NCBI GenBank assembly: GCA_946411505.1
Contig: CAMKEG010000002.1
Coordinates: 248,001 to 312,000 of the forward strand
Direction: 5' to 3'
DNA length: 64,000 nt
From: an uncultured Treponema sp.
Lineage (GTDB): Bacteria; Spirochaetota; Spirochaetia; Treponematales; Treponemataceae
The notes beneath the pieces were generated by a model that made no database searches, had not been told where the DNA came from, and saw nothing but the letters and a program-made list of their open reading frames with translations. This document shows positions 34,412-44,600 of the stretch, piece by piece. The stretch's first letter is position 1, and each line of letters opens with the position of its first letter. The translations under genes were made by a program, and so were the position numbers.

Positions 34412-35662
34412 ATGCCTAGACAGGTCAACACAAAAGAAAAAATTCTCGAATGCGCCTTTGGGCTTTACGAAAAGCCCCGCATGTCCGAAATTTCCTTGAG
34501 CGAAATCGCGGCCAAGGCGGGAATTTCAAAGACCGCGATTTTTAGGCATTACAAAAACAAAGAAGACTTGATGGAGAAAATGCGCGAGCGTTTTTTTGAG
34601 GCGTTCGCCCTTATGATTTCCCAGCTGGACGATTCCAGAAAGCCCTACAACCTTAAGGGCGTCGAAAAAGCGGTTCGCTGCGTCTTTGACTTTTGCAAAA
34701 ACTATCCCAACTATTTGTCCTATTTTTTGCAAGAATCCTTGAGCGACGAGCTTTTGACGGAAGGCGTCAACTTGGTTTTGCTGGACAACGGAATCAATGT
34801 CATCAACGAAGACGTTTTTAAGGACAAGAAAAATTATGTCGCTCAAAACATGGTTCCAAGCTTTTTTCAGCAAACGCTTTTGCATTTTTTGATTTTGGCT
34901 TACTGTTCAATGAAAAGCTTTGTGAAAATCAACGACATCGAGCGCTACAAGACAAAGGTGTCCGAATTGATTTATTCCGGCTTGGGAAGAAAAAAGAATC
35001 CGCTTTCGGAAGAGCGCAAAAAAGAGTTGGACGAAAGATGCAAGCTCCAGCTTGAAAACGACGAAAAGTCAAACCGCTTTTTCAACGCCTTTGTCCAATT
35101 GATGCAGGACAACCGTTCCTCCAAAATAACTGTGGAAAAAATCGCGGCGGCCTTGGGAATGGCAAAGAGCAGCATTTACTCCTTTTTCGCCAACAAAAAC
35201 GACTATCTTATGAACATGCTTTTTCAGGAGACCGAAAGAGTTTGCGCGATATTGAAGGAAAAGTTGGCGGCCGCCGCAAATCCTGACGAGGCTGTTTACA
35301 TAATGATGCGGACTCAGGCCAATTACTTTGCCTTGCGTCCGCAAGTGATAATGCTTCATGGATATTTTATTTTCCAAGAGGCCGCGCTGGCTCCGGAAGA
35401 CGCGAAGGCTTTTGAAAAAAAAGCCGCCGAGCTTTTTAAGTCCATCTCCATTGGGGGAATCGCTCCGGCGGCTTTTGACTTTCCGGTGAACGACAATTCG
35501 GCGCTGTTCGTAAAGTGGGTTTCGGGCCTGACCGTCGGCTTTATGTTGATGGGAACGAAATACAACTTTCCGCCTGAGTGGCTGGACTTTTATGTTTCGA
35601 CAGTTTTTGAAATGATTGAATGTGGAATTAGATATATAAAAAATAATGGAGATGTAGCATGA
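34412..35662 (+). CDS. Double TetR/AcrR-family regulator (416 aa)
   Basis: Repressor fused from two TetR units; ordinary members have about 200 residues. The first HTH is at residues ~8-55 (ISLSEIAAKAGISKTAIFRHYKNKEDLMEKM), here split: SLSEIAAKAGISKTAIFRHY. The second is at ~225-270 (ITVEKIAAALGMAKSSIYSF, then FANKNDYLMNML). Each is followed by its own helical ligand-binding region. The protein could bind two palindromes as a monomer or pseudo-dimer, and the promoter indeed carries two overlapping palindromes. It opens the operon with TolC, adaptor and RND pump and overlaps the tolC start by four bases, so it very likely controls efflux in response to a pump substrate. Confidence 0.85.
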   Translation: MPRQVNTKEKILECAFGLYEKPRMSEISLSEIAAKAGISKTAIFRHYKNKEDLMEKMRERFFEAFALMISQLDDSRKPYNLKGVEKAVRCVFDFCKNYPNYLSYFLQESLSDELLTEGVNLVLLDNGINVINEDVFKDKKNYVAQNMVPSFFQQTLLHFLILAYCSMKSFVKINDIERYKTKVSELIYSGLGRKKNPLSEERKKELDERCKLQLENDEKSNRFFNAFVQLMQDNRSSKITVEKIAAALGMAKSSIYSFFANKNDYLMNMLFQETERVCAILKEKLAAAANPDEAVYIMMRTQANYFALRPQVIMLHGYFIFQEAALAPEDAKAFEKKAAELFKSISIGGIAPAAFDFPVNDNSALFVKWVSGLTVGFMLMGTKYNFPPEWLDFYVSTVFEMIECGIRYIKNNGDVA

Positions 35663-37092
35663 AAAGAATTTTCGCATCGTTCGCGCTTGCGTCAATGATT
35701 TTTGTCCAGGCTTTCGCGCAGGAAGAGGCCGCGCAAGAAAGCGCAAGACAAGAAAATGACGGAAAGGAGACAGTCGCCTTGACGGTTGAACAGGCGCTCG
35801 ACTTGGCCAAAGAGCGCAACCGAACGCTAAAGAGCGCGCAAATCGACTTGGAAATCAAGGAGCGCGCTTCCAAATATTCTTGGAACGTTTTTTTGCCTGC
35901 GGTGAACGGAAGCTTTACCGTCGCCCGTACGACCGAAGTGGACTTGACTCTGAACAACAACATGATTCAAATGGCCAACGCGATTAACGCCTTGTCTTCG
36001 GCTATTCAGGGAAAGCCTTTCATTCCGCAGCCCAGCCTTACCGACAAGGAGAAAAACCATTGGGCCATGATGGGCAACGTCAGCGCCAGCCTTAACCTTA
36101 GCCTTGCCTACATTGGGCAGATTCGCGCGGCAAAGGCCGACTACGAGGTTGGAAAAATCACTTGGGAAAAAAGCCAAAAAGAAACTTTGATGAACATAAA
36201 GAAATTGTTCTACGGCCTTTTAATCCAGCAGGAAGGCTTGGCCGTCCAAAAAGCCACTTTGGAAAACGCCCGCCAGCGCGCGGTTCAAGCCGAGGCCAAT
36301 TACCGCAACGGCTTGATTCCCGAATTGCGCTTGCTCAACGCCCAGGTGACTTACGAGAACCAGCGCCCGCAAGTCGAAAGCGCCGAGCAGTCCGTCAACC
36401 AACAGATGGACACATTCGCCTTTTTGCTTGGGCTTCCGGTTGGAACGAACATCAAGCTTGTGGGCTCCATCGAGCCTGAATACGTCAACGTCACAAGCGA
36501 GGAGCTTTTGGAAAAGTATTCCGACAACAGCTTGGACATTCGTTCCACGCAAGGCAACATTGAAATGTTGAAGTGCAATTTGATGGCCCTTGACCTTTCC
36601 AGCTACACTCCCGCGCTTGCCCTCAACTACGCCTACAAGCCGACAAAGGCTTTCGCGTCCGAGGACGACAAGTGGCCGGACCAAGGCTCCTTCAGCATAA
36701 CCTTGGCTTGGAACATCACCAACATGCTGCCCTTTAGCGCCAACCGCCAAAAGGCCAAGGACTTGCAGGCCACTTTGAAAAAACTTGAGCTTGCGATGGA
36801 GACGCTCAGGGAAAACCAGAAAGTTCAGGTGAAGAAAGCCGTTGACACGTTGAACCAAGCGCGCGAGCAAATTGATTCGATGGGCCGCAACATCACGCTT
36901 GCCCAGCGCGCCTACGAGTCAAGCGCCCGCTCCTACAGGAACGGAACCACGGAGCTTTTGGACTTGCGCGACACGGAAAGCCAGTTGAACCAAGCCAAGC
37001 TTGGACAGCTTAACCAAAAGTTCAACTACATTTCCGCGTTGATGGATTTGGAATACACATTGAACACAGACTTGTCGTCATACAAGGAATGA
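35659..37092 (+). CDS. TolC-family outer-membrane efflux channel (477 aa)
   Basis: Outer-membrane exit duct for the RND pump. Signal peptide (MKRIFASFALASMIFVQAFA), then two OEP repeats of long amphipathic helices: LTVEQALDLAKERNRTLKSA near 40 begins the first and QATLKKLELAMETLRENQ near 370 the second; SYRNGTTELLDLRDTESQLN near 425 is the usual closing block. Trimer formation is expected. ATG overlaps the TetR stop, showing tight coupling. Confidence 0.92.
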   Translation: MKRIFASFALASMIFVQAFAQEEAAQESARQENDGKETVALTVEQALDLAKERNRTLKSAQIDLEIKERASKYSWNVFLPAVNGSFTVARTTEVDLTLNNNMIQMANAINALSSAIQGKPFIPQPSLTDKEKNHWAMMGNVSASLNLSLAYIGQIRAAKADYEVGKITWEKSQKETLMNIKKLFYGLLIQQEGLAVQKATLENARQRAVQAEANYRNGLIPELRLLNAQVTYENQRPQVESAEQSVNQQMDTFAFLLGLPVGTNIKLVGSIEPEYVNVTSEELLEKYSDNSLDIRSTQGNIEMLKCNLMALDLSSYTPALALNYAYKPTKAFASEDDKWPDQGSFSITLAWNITNMLPFSANRQKAKDLQATLKKLELAMETLRENQKVQVKKAVDTLNQAREQIDSMGRNITLAQRAYESSARSYRNGTTELLDLRDTESQLNQAKLGQLNQKFNYISALMDLEYTLNTDLSSYKE

Positions 37093-37117
37093 CAGCCGAA
37101 AGTTAGGAGGTTAAAAT

Positions 37118-38041
37118 ATGAAAAAGATTGGAATTAAAATTATGGCGGTCGCGCTTGTTGCCGCCGCGCTTGCAAGCTGCAAGGCAAAGCCAAAGGACGA
37201 CGTCAAGGACAACGCCGAAGTCGAAGCCTTGTTCGCCGTCAACACATACAAGACCAAGGCCGGAAACCTTGACGAATACTTGGAGTTTGGCGGAGACGTC
37301 GCGGCCGTTTCTTCGGTCGCCGCCTTGCCCGACATGGCGGGAAAAATTTCCCGCGTTATGGTGAGCGTAGGCCAAATGGTCAAGAAGAACCAAGTTTTGG
37401 CTTACGTTGACGCAAGCCGTCCGGGCATGGACTACAGCGCGAGTCCCGTAAAGGCTCCGATTTCCGGCCGCGTAATTTCGTTCATTCCTTCTATCGGAAC
37501 GATGGTTTCGCAGGCGTCTGTCGTCGCCGAAATCGCCGACACGGACGAGCTTGAAATTAAGGTTAGCGTGGCCGAGCGCTTTATAAGCCGCATCAGTTTG
37601 GGCCAAAACGCGGTCGTCACTTTTGACGCCTATCCCGGCGTTGACTTTAAGGCCAAGGTTTTTGAAGTGAGCCCCGTTCTTGACCAGTCCAGCCGCACGA
37701 TGAGCGTCAAGCTTAAAATCAATCCGCCGGACAAGAGAATCAAGGCGGGAATGTACGCGCGCGTCCGCCTTATAACGGAAAGCATCAAGGACGCGATTGT
37801 CGTTCCGGCCGCCGCCATCGTAAAGCGCGACGGAGCCCCCTACCTCTTTGTGATTGCCTCGCAAAAGAACGGCGACACTCCGGCCAAGGTGAAGCTTTGC
37901 CCGGTTGAGCAGGGAATCTTGGTTGACAACAAGGCGGAAATCACAAAGGGCCTTATCGCCGGAGACGAAATTGTCGTCAAGGGCCAGAACCTTTTGAACG
38001 ACGGCGCCAACGTCAACATCGTGGCCGTCACTGAAAACTAA
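37118..38041 (+). CDS. RND efflux periplasmic adaptor lipoprotein (307 aa)
   Basis: Membrane-fusion protein joining pump and TolC. Lipoprotein signal (VAAALASCKAKP, Cys ~20). The biotinyl-lipoyl-like hairpin is short: MVSVGQMVKKNQVLAYVD and SPVKAPISGRVISFIPSIGT, with little alpha-hairpin between. A beta-barrel domain (VSVAERFISRISLGQNAVVTF) and a membrane-proximal part follow. The lack of a long helical hairpin, at 307 residues, suggests direct or different contact with TolC. GGAGG precedes the ATG. Confidence 0.9.
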   Translation: MKKIGIKIMAVALVAAALASCKAKPKDDVKDNAEVEALFAVNTYKTKAGNLDEYLEFGGDVAAVSSVAALPDMAGKISRVMVSVGQMVKKNQVLAYVDASRPGMDYSASPVKAPISGRVISFIPSIGTMVSQASVVAEIADTDELEIKVSVAERFISRISLGQNAVVTFDAYPGVDFKAKVFEVSPVLDQSSRTMSVKLKINPPDKRIKAGMYARVRLITESIKDAIVVPAAAIVKRDGAPYLFVIASQKNGDTPAKVKLCPVEQGILVDNKAEITKGLIAGDEIVVKGQNLLNDGANVNIVAVTEN

Positions 38042-38053
38042 GGAGACTTTGGC

Positions 38054-41000
38054 ATGACTTTTTCAGAAAGATGCGTTCACAAGCCGGTTACGACGCTGCT
38101 TTGCTTTTTGACTGTAATCGCGCTTGGAATTTATTGCGTGTTCAACTTGCCGGTTGACATGTACCCGGACATGGACATTCCCTACATCATCGTTTACACA
38201 AGCTATTCAAACACAGGTCCGGAAGAAATTGAGCAAAGCATTACAAGAACTTTGGAATCTTCTCTTTCCGGCGTAAGCGGATTGAAGAAGCTGCAGTCGC
38301 AGTCGTCAAACGGAAGCAGCCTTGTCATTTTGGAGCTTGAGTACGGCACCAACCTTGACGCGGCCACCGGAGAAATTCGAGACAAGATAGACATTGTGCG
38401 CTCCTATCTTCCTGACGAGGCTGACAGCCCGATTATCATGAAGATGGACCCTTCGATGATGCCGATTATGGTTTTGGCCTTGAAGGGAAACAGAACTCCG
38501 GAGGAATTGCGCGACTACGCAAAGGACATAGTGCAGCCGCGCTTGGAGCAGCTTGACGGAATCGCCAGCGCCAACATCATGGGCGGCCGCCAAAAATCAA
38601 TCAACGTTGACATTCCCCGCGACCGCTTGGAGGCCTACGGCCTTAGCATAAGCTCAATCTCGCAGATGATTGGCGCGCAAAACATCCAGAGCGCCGGCGG
38701 AACGATTACCAGCGGCGACACAAACTATTCAATTAAGACTAGCGGAAAGTATCAAAGCGTCGAAGACTTGAAGAACACCGTCATCACTTACAAGCCTTCA
38801 AGCTACGGCCTGAGCGGCGGCGTTGAGCTTAAGACTGTTCTTTTGCGCGACGTGGCCGACGTTTACGAAGGCTACAAGGACGAAGACTCAATGGCGTCCG
38901 TCGACAACGAGTCGTGCGTAATCATGACGATTCAAAAGCAGAGCGGAAAGAACTCCGTCACCGCCGCCAAGAACGTCCGCAAGGCTTTTGCCGGCATTCA
39001 GTCCAACCTTCCCAACGACGTAAGCATGACCGAAGTTTACAACACTACGGACATCATCGAGCAGACAATCAGCGAAGTAGTAAAGTCGGTAATCCAAGGC
39101 GCCCTCTTGGCCATTTTGGTTTTGTTTGTCTTCTTGCGCTCGTTCAAGAGCACAATCATCATCGGCTTGGCGATTCCGATTTCTGTCTGCATCACGCTCT
39201 TCTTGATGTACTTTAAGGGAATCACAATCAACATGATAAGCATGGCCGGCTTGCTTTTGGGCATCGGAATGTTGGTCGACAACTCAATCGTAGTTTTGGA
39301 AAACATCTACGCCTACATTCAGCGCGGGGCCAAGCCAAAGGTCGCGGCCGTCCTTGGCTCGCAGGAAATGGTAACTTCAATCACGGCTTCTACGCTCACT
39401 TCAGTCTGCATCTTCTTGCCGATGATTATGTTCCACAGCAAGCTTGGAATGATGGGGCAGATTTTTGACAGCCTTGCCTGGACAATCATTTTCTCCTTGA
39501 TGTGCTCTTTGATTGTAGCCATCGCGCTTGTTCCTGTCTTGACTTCAAGCTACCTTAAAATCAGCAAGAACGCGGACTCGAATTATTCAGGCGTCTTTGC
39601 CAGCGTGAACCGTTTGTTCAACCGTTTTTTCAAAAACCTTGACGACGCTTACGCCAACAAAGTCCGCTGGGTTTTGGGCCACAAAAAGCTTTGCGTTTTC
39701 GCGTTGCTCGGCTTGTTCATACTTTCAATCTTCACCGTAAAATTTGTAGGCTTTATTTTTATGCCGGAAGCGGGAAGCAATGTCGTTCAAGTTGAGGTGG
39801 AGCTTCCTAAGGGAACGACGCTCGACGTGACCAACCAAGTGGCGGAATCATTGCAGTCGTCCGCGATGCAGGATTTGGCCGGAGTCAAGTACACCGCCAT
39901 CATGACAGGCGGCTCGGGAATGTGGTCCGCCGACAAGGGAACCAACAACGCGACAGTCGTATTCGCTTTTTACGAAGAAAGCAAGCGCGACCCGGGCTGG
40001 GACAACGTAAAGAGCGCCAAGGAAAAATTACGCAAGTACTTTAACATGTTCCCCGGCGCAAACATGAAATTCGGCACCAACATGAACGACGCTTCTTCCG
40101 GCGGAATGTCCGTGAACATCAAGTGCAACGACTTGAACCTTTTGCGCGAGACAAGCCGCAAGGTTGAAAAGCTCTTGAAGGAACAGGCGGGAGACCTTGT
40201 GACAGAAGTTTCAAGCGACTTGGAGGACGGACTTCCGCAAGCGGAAATCGTGGTTGACCGCGCCAAGATGTACGAGCTTGGCTTGAACATCTATAATGTC
40301 GGCTCTGAAATCCGCGGCGCGATTAACGGCGCCACGGCCAGCCGCTACACTGACAAGGGCAACGACATTGACGTTGTTGTGCGCCTTTCAAAGGAAGACA
40401 CTTCCGCGCTTGACGACCTTGACGAAATTTCAGTCGTAAACTCGCAGGGCATGCGCGTTCCGCTTTCAAGCTTCGCGCATTACGAGCAGTCCTTGGCGCC
40501 TGTAACTATTCGCCGCGAAAACCAGTCGCGCATCATCCATATTTCCACAAAGCCGAAAACAGGCGTTTCGCTTGACAAGATTCAGTCCGGCTTGATAAAA
40601 ATCATCAACGACAACATTCCCGCCGACGAAAACGTCCGCATAAACATTTCGGGCGACTACGAGGAAATGATGAAGGCCGTCGTAAACTTTGGCGCTATTA
40701 TTTTGATGGCCGCGGTTTTGGTTTTTGTAGTAATGGCCAGCCAGTTTGAGTCGCTCTTGGATCCGTTCATCGTTCTGTTCACGATTCCGCTTTCGTTCAT
40801 CGGCGTTATGGCGATTTACGCGATTACAAGAAACCAGCTTAGCATTGTCACCGTAATGGGCATTTTGGTTTTGGTCGGAACGATTGTAAACAACGGAATC
40901 GTTTTGGTTGACTACACCAACTTGCTGCGAAAACGCGGCTACTCTTTGGACGAGGCCTGCGTAGAGGCGGCCAGAAACCGTTTGCGCCCGATCTTGATGT

Positions 41001-41239
41001 CGACGCTTACGACCGTAATTTCATTGATGCCGATGGCCTTCTTCCCCGGCGAAGGAAGCGCTTCGATGCAGCCGATTTCGCTTACGGTATTCGGCGGCAT
41101 GACATTCGGCTCGCTTATGACCTTGTTCTTGATGCCGGCGGTTTACCACATCTTCAACAGCCGCCGCGAAAGGCTTGCGGCGAAGAAGGCGGCCAAGCTT
41201 GAGGCCAAGGCAAAAAAACGTCTTGAAGGAAAAAATTAA
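38054..41239 (+). CDS. RND-family efflux permease, AcrB/HAE type (1061 aa)
   Basis: Proton-driven inner-membrane pump. Twelve membrane helices in two halves with two large periplasmic domains; landmarks are the N-terminal helix (TLLCFLTVIALGIYCVFNLP), GAILAILVLFVFL-like helix GALLAILVLFVFLRSFKS, the TM4 motif GLLLGIGMLVDNSIVVLENI (aspartate of the proton relay) and, in the second half, MGILVLVGTIVNNGIVLVDY. The C-terminal tail is Lys/Ala-rich. Substrate (drug, lipid or metabolite) cannot be assigned; the sequence is nearer to hydrophobe/amphiphile than to metal pumps. Spacing to adaptor and PII-like gene is about 10 bases. Confidence 0.93.
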   Translation: MTFSERCVHKPVTTLLCFLTVIALGIYCVFNLPVDMYPDMDIPYIIVYTSYSNTGPEEIEQSITRTLESSLSGVSGLKKLQSQSSNGSSLVILELEYGTNLDAATGEIRDKIDIVRSYLPDEADSPIIMKMDPSMMPIMVLALKGNRTPEELRDYAKDIVQPRLEQLDGIASANIMGGRQKSINVDIPRDRLEAYGLSISSISQMIGAQNIQSAGGTITSGDTNYSIKTSGKYQSVEDLKNTVITYKPSSYGLSGGVELKTVLLRDVADVYEGYKDEDSMASVDNESCVIMTIQKQSGKNSVTAAKNVRKAFAGIQSNLPNDVSMTEVYNTTDIIEQTISEVVKSVIQGALLAILVLFVFLRSFKSTIIIGLAIPISVCITLFLMYFKGITINMISMAGLLLGIGMLVDNSIVVLENIYAYIQRGAKPKVAAVLGSQEMVTSITASTLTSVCIFLPMIMFHSKLGMMGQIFDSLAWTIIFSLMCSLIVAIALVPVLTSSYLKISKNADSNYSGVFASVNRLFNRFFKNLDDAYANKVRWVLGHKKLCVFALLGLFILSIFTVKFVGFIFMPEAGSNVVQVEVELPKGTTLDVTNQVAESLQSSAMQDLAGVKYTAIMTGGSGMWSADKGTNNATVVFAFYEESKRDPGWDNVKSAKEKLRKYFNMFPGANMKFGTNMNDASSGGMSVNIKCNDLNLLRETSRKVEKLLKEQAGDLVTEVSSDLEDGLPQAEIVVDRAKMYELGLNIYNVGSEIRGAINGATASRYTDKGNDIDVVVRLSKEDTSALDDLDEISVVNSQGMRVPLSSFAHYEQSLAPVTIRRENQSRIIHISTKPKTGVSLDKIQSGLIKIINDNIPADENVRINISGDYEEMMKAVVNFGAIILMAAVLVFVVMASQFESLLDPFIVLFTIPLSFIGVMAIYAITRNQLSIVTVMGILVLVGTIVNNGIVLVDYTNLLRKRGYSLDEACVEAARNRLRPILMSTLTTVISLMPMAFFPGEGSASMQPISLTVFGGMTFGSLMTLFLMPAVYHIFNSRRERLAAKKAAKLEAKAKKRLEGKN

Positions 41240-41250
41240 GGAGGCGCAAA

Positions 41251-41571
41251 ATGAAAGAAAAGAAAGACAAAAAAGAAAAAAAACTTAAGCGCGTTGAAAT
41301 AATTCTTTCCGCCGCCGTTGACGAAGACTTTATGGACGGCTTTAAGAAAAAAGGAATCGGCGCCCACTTCACTAAAATTTCGGGCGTTACCGGCGCGGGT
41401 TTTTCAAATCCAAAGCTGGGCGATTCCGTATGGCCGCAGCTTAACGAAATGCTTTTGGTGTATTGCGACAAAGAGGAGGCTGAAAAAATCGTTGACCTTG
41501 TTGAAAAGGTCCGCGACAAATATCCTATGGAAGGAATCGCCTGCTTTGTCAGCAAAGCCAAGTCAAGGTAA
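41251..41571 (+). CDS. PII-like small protein at the end of the RND operon (106 aa)
   Basis: Probable trimeric ferredoxin-like protein of the PII/CutA-like class. After a Lys-rich start (KEKKDKKEKKLKR) the chain follows a beta-alpha-beta pattern: VEIILSAAVDEDFMDGFKKK, then HFTKISGVTGAGFSNPK in the place of the T-loop, and LLVYCDKEEAEKIVDLVEKV. The T-loop lacks the uridylylated tyrosine of GlnB. Genes of this type sit at the end of RND operons in several phyla, and the protein may sense a ligand or regulate the pump; this role is inference. It is 11 bases after the permease. Confidence 0.7.
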   Translation: MKEKKDKKEKKLKRVEIILSAAVDEDFMDGFKKKGIGAHFTKISGVTGAGFSNPKLGDSVWPQLNEMLLVYCDKEEAEKIVDLVEKVRDKYPMEGIACFVSKAKSR

Positions 41572-41577
41572 TTTTTG

Positions 41578-41603
41578 CGGGTGTATGATCTCAAATACAC
41601 CCG
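41578..41603. terminator. Bidirectional terminator
   Basis: CGGGTGTAT-GATCTCAA-ATACACCCG forms a nine-pair stem between the PII-like gene and the convergent giant gene. TTTTT precedes it on the plus strand side, so on the minus strand the run is A; the hairpin is likely to serve both genes. Confidence 0.75.
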
Positions 41604-41606
41604 TTC

Positions 41607-44600
41607 CTATTTGACGCACATAACCTTGCGCGTTTCGTCTATGCCGGGACCGATGACGCGGACAAAGTAAAGGCCTCTGGCCACCTTTGATCCGCCGTTG
41701 TTGGTCCCGTTCCAATTGTAGTAATGCGTTCCGGCGTCGGTGTGCCCGTGGCGCAAGTACTTTATGATGTTTCCGTCCAGCGTCATCACGATGACGTTTA
41801 GGTTTCCTGACTCTTTCATGTCAACTTGAACCACAGTGTTCTCCCCGCTGTTCAAGTCAATCACATTGTTCAGAATTGTAACGCCGCCGCGCTGCAAGGT
41901 GGTCGTCCTAATTTTAAATGACCACAAGTCAATCGACGTTATGTCGTTTAAGTCTTTCAATCGGACGGCGTAAAGGGGATGCTGCGTTCCGTCGCCAAAG
42001 TGGTCGACCGTGTAATTTCCAATCTTGAACATGAATGAAACTTGGTCTCCGTTTTTCCAATTTGACGAGGATGTGTCTTTTGGAATGTCGAACATGACGC
42101 CGGAGTCGTTTGCCGTTCCTTGTATTTGAACGTAGGACATGTTGTTTTTTTGTGCCAAGGTTCCGAAGATGTCGCTTGTGTAGTTGGGCTGCCAAACGCG
42201 CCACGACTTTTCCGCGTTTCTGTTAATTTCCGTTGAGACGGAGCCGGCTGTCGGCGACGCGCTGAAGAACGCTATGTGGCTTTGCGCGGGATCGTAGCCG
42301 CCGCTTTTGTCGTTCGTTCCGTCGTACAAGGATGTTTGGACTATTATTTCCTTGTTGGCGGAAATTGTTCCGTAGTTGGCCTGCTCCGCGTTCCAGTCGC
42401 GCACGGCCCACGAGCCGTCTTGGTAAAGGCCGAAGCCCGTGGCGGAACCTTCGTCCGTCAAGCTGTTGTCGTATGCGTATTGGGGCTGAATGGCGTTGAC
42501 CGCGAAGTCGCTGAATGCGTGCTTGGTGTTTTCCACGACCGAGTTTCCTATCGCGTCTTGAATGTATGTCATCGGCGTGACGATTCCTGAAAGCGGGTCG
42601 TAATTGTAGCCGCCGCTTTTTGCCGTGACATACACGCCTTTGGTGACGTCGTTGAGGACCGCGTTTTGGTTTAGCGTCACAAGCATTCCGGTGGCGTTTC
42701 TTGTTTTGAACAAGCACCTTGCGGGAACCGATTGGTCGATTTGAATTCCCGTTCCTGACGAGCTTGTGAGTTCCAAAGATTTAGGAAAGTATTCCAACGC
42801 GGAAACTGTAGTGTAGTCGGTTGGGTTTGTGTACAATGTCAATGTGTCTGTGTTGAGCGGCTTTGAGAAAATAATCATCATTTGCTTTGTTCCCAAGGGA
42901 ACGGCGCTCATCGTGAACGCGGGCGGAGTTCTGTCGATGCTTTTTATTTTTATCAGTCCGCATTGAATTCTGTTTCCGGCCAAGTCGGTGACAAAGCAGT
43001 CGTTTGAGTTGAAAGTCAAAATGAAAGTTGTTTGCAATCTGTATCCAGTTTGGTCCAGAGTCAGTTTGCAGTAAAGGCCGTCTTCCGTTCCTGTCGCATG
43101 AGTGGCCGCGCCGGGCGCGTTTCCCGCGTATGTGAACAATGAGCTTTCCGCTCCAGCCTTTATGTTTTGAGTGAAGTTGAAAAAAGCGCTCGTGCCGTCA
43201 ACGGCGTAAGTGAAAGCGTTGTTGGCGTCGTAAAGGGAACAGTATCTTATTCCGCCCGCCGTCGCGTTGCTTGCGGAACTGTCGGGCTTGCTTCCTCCGC
43301 GGACGTCCGCCGCGTAGCTTGACACGGTTCCGTATTCCGTCGGGGAACTTGCGTCCGCCCATCCGATTCTGCTGAACCACTGGCGGTTTTCTGTGTATGT
43401 CGGCTCGTTGTCAAACCAATGCAATTCTATAGCGTCCAACGTTCCGGTCGAATAGCTGGCGCCTACAATTTCATATTCCTGGCTTCCGTCTGTCGCGGGC
43501 CTTTCCCACTTGTAGGAGCCGTTTATTCTTACAGGCGCGAATGACGGCGGCGTCACGTCCCAAGCGCCGTACAGCTCGTCGTCGGAATTGAATGCGCTCA
43601 GGTCGGGCAAGCGGTGTCCTTCGCTTGAGTTTATGTCGAGCGAATTTTTTGCGGGCGACCTGTCCTTTATGTTTGTGTTTGCGATTCTTGTTATAGCGCC
43701 TGAAGGGCTTGCCGCCGAACTGATGTAGCCAATCCAATTTTTGAAAACGCCGCCTGCGGCCGACACAGTTCCGTCCACATAGCCCGCGATTGAAACGCGG
43801 ATTCTGGCGCTTTGGTCTTGGGGAAGGGCGCTTGAGCTTCTGGAGAAATTTCTGTAGAGCGAATGCGGCGAGCCGCTTCCGCTTTTTACGGAGGAAATGA
43901 CATTGCCGCTCGCGATTTTTGCAAGGCCCGCGAAAATGATTCCGCCCGAGCTGTTTGTGGCCTCGCCCAAGTCGTCCGCCGCTCGAATGTTTACGTCGGA
44001 ATCCAAAACGCTTGTGGAGCCGCCGCTTATGTCGACCGGCTCGCTGTAAACAAATTCGACAAAGTTGTGCGCGTCATAGTCCTTTTGGCTTGCCGGGTCG
44101 CTTGGATTGGGCGCGGCGTGAAGCTCCTGGCCTGTCAAAACTTGAGTCAATACCGGCGCGCACTTGTCAACGACAGCGGTAAAGGTCTTTCCAGCCACGG
44201 CGCTGGCCGCGCTTGTGTCGGGCGTTTCGGAATAATAATGCGCGATTCTGTTTTTGCTTGAGTCGCGCAAGGTTTCGTATAAGCCGGCCAGCGCCTTGGG
44301 AAGGTTCAAGTAGGGAGTTGTCGTTTGGCGCAAGCCGGAGCGGTCAGTCGATTCCGCGCCGCCCGCGCTTGTTCCCATGGCGTCTGTGTTCCATTTGTAG
44401 TTTGACTTAATGAAAAAACCGTCCGCGATGTCGCCCTTGCCGTTTGTGGAGTTTTGGCAATCCGCGTCGATATAAGTTCCGGCAAAAGCTCCGGCGGAGT
44501 TGAAGACGCTGGAGCACGCGGCGGAAATTTCGTTGTCGGAGTTTTCTATCGTCACTGGATTTCCGGCGGAATCCTTGAATGAAATGTAAATCGCGTCGTC

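Noticed and set aside
34526..35746. Minus-strand frames opposite the TetR gene
   Set aside because: Antisense to a gene with two clear HTH domains; no promoter or ribosome sites.
42276..42590. Plus-strand frames opposite the giant protein, including several above 100 residues
   Set aside because: They follow the codon bias of the minus-strand gene, have no start signals and contain no recognisable motifs.
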